Origin: Paraburkholderia bryophila | Lineage (GTDB): Bacteria; Pseudomonadota; Gammaproteobacteria; Burkholderiales; Burkholderiaceae | Length of the DNA: 64,000 bases | Assembly: GCF_003269035.1 (NCBI RefSeq) | Contig: NZ_QLTK01000018.1 | Coordinates: 88,872 to 152,871, forward strand | Direction: 5' to 3' | Shown here: positions 63,831-64,000 of the stretch, piece after piece | Numbering within the stretch: position 1 is the first letter of the stretch | Layout of the letters: each line of letters starts with the position of its first letter | Made by a program: the position numbers and the translations under genes | The notes under the pieces: generated by a model | Seen by the model: only the letters and a program-made list of their open reading frames with translations | What the model was told of the DNA's origin: nothing | Database searches by the model: none

Positions 63831-64000
63831 GTTTTTTGCCTGTTCGGCGATTTTGGGTGCGGGCTTGCGGTGTTGGCCTTTTCTTGATTTGTTAGTGGTT
63901 TATTGGCGTTGCCCCTGTGCGGGGCAATGCTCTCAACTTAAGCCTAAGCCCCACCGCATCAAGCGAGTTTGTACGCGAGATGGAAGTGCGGTTTGGCTTT
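63831..64000. other. GT-rich region after mdtC with a hairpin
   Basis: No gene is supported. A hairpin (TTGCCCC-TGTGC-GGGGCAA, 63909-63927) follows without a T-run. Its core resembles a GC-rich motif I recall as dispersed in Paraburkholderia genomes, but this is from memory. Confidence 0.45.

Noticed and set aside
63909..63927. Hairpin after mdtC considered as a terminator
   Set aside because: The stem is good but no T-run follows on either strand.
1..64000. Search for CRISPR arrays, tRNA or rRNA genes and an intact insertion sequence
   Set aside because: No regularly spaced repeats, no cloverleaf or rRNA signature, and no paired terminal repeats with a complete transposase were seen.

Overview
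The window is high-GC DNA that reads as a Burkholderiaceae chromosome, most likely a Paraburkholderia. This rests on gene content and order (rimP-nusA-infB-rbfA-truB, recC-recB-recD in a row, cynR/cynT/cynS, mdtABC), protein style and codon use. The genus is inference; no rRNA or tRNA gene was seen to confirm it. The window looks like ordinary chromosome with several sensory and accessory patches; I saw no prophage, CRISPR array or intact insertion sequence. || Layout. 1-1750: tail of a probable EmrA adaptor and a complete EmrB/QacA-type exporter. 1777-8640 (minus): the translation/transcription operon rimP, nusA, infB, rbfA, truB, with a visible promoter and an early terminator in the rimP leader. 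9016-14706 (minus): rluB, scpB, an aminotransferase and a LysR regulator. 14800-21000: small genes, including a transposase-derived ORF behind a sigma-54-type promoter, small exported proteins, a YdcF protein, an ABM-domain protein and an EAL phosphodiesterase. 21076-31414: arfB, a VC0807-like membrane protein, and recC-recB-recD joined by 4-base overlaps. 31616-37157: a FUSC transporter, then a patch with a hydrolase, a GAF-GGDEF cyclase and a two-gene unit of unknown function behind two abutting LexA-like boxes. 37221-39500: the cyanate detoxification unit. 39795-41075: a divergent Lrp regulator and thiol dioxygenase. 41224-47294: a large MscS-type channel, an oxidoreductase/Rrf2-regulator pair with matching dyads, a lipoprotein, a DJ-1/PfpI protein and a small membrane protein. 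47364-50728: a CHASE3-type histidine kinase and an Amt transporter behind a sigma-54-type promoter. 50785-53985: an ion-stress block with a fluoride riboswitch and CrcB, then two yybP-ykoY manganese riboswitches, one before an MneA-type exporter plus a CDF transporter and one before mntP. 54314-63830: a candidate small RNA, an IclR regulator and an mdtABC-type RND pump. || How the genes work together. The minus-strand core operon couples ribosome maturation (RimP, RbfA, TruB), antitermination (NusA) and initiation (IF2). RecBCD handles double-strand breaks. CynT and CynS recycle bicarbonate while destroying cyanate. The 50.8-54.0 kb block is a set of self-sensing detoxification units in which the RNA leader senses the ion and the encoded membrane protein removes it. 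GGDEF and EAL proteins are separate inputs to c-di-GMP. The least explained parts are the SOS-type two-gene unit at 36385-37157, the Rrf2-associated dyads at 44728-44754 and 45345-45363, the sigma-54-type promoter before a transposase remnant at 14949, and the candidate minus-strand RNA at 54314-54552.
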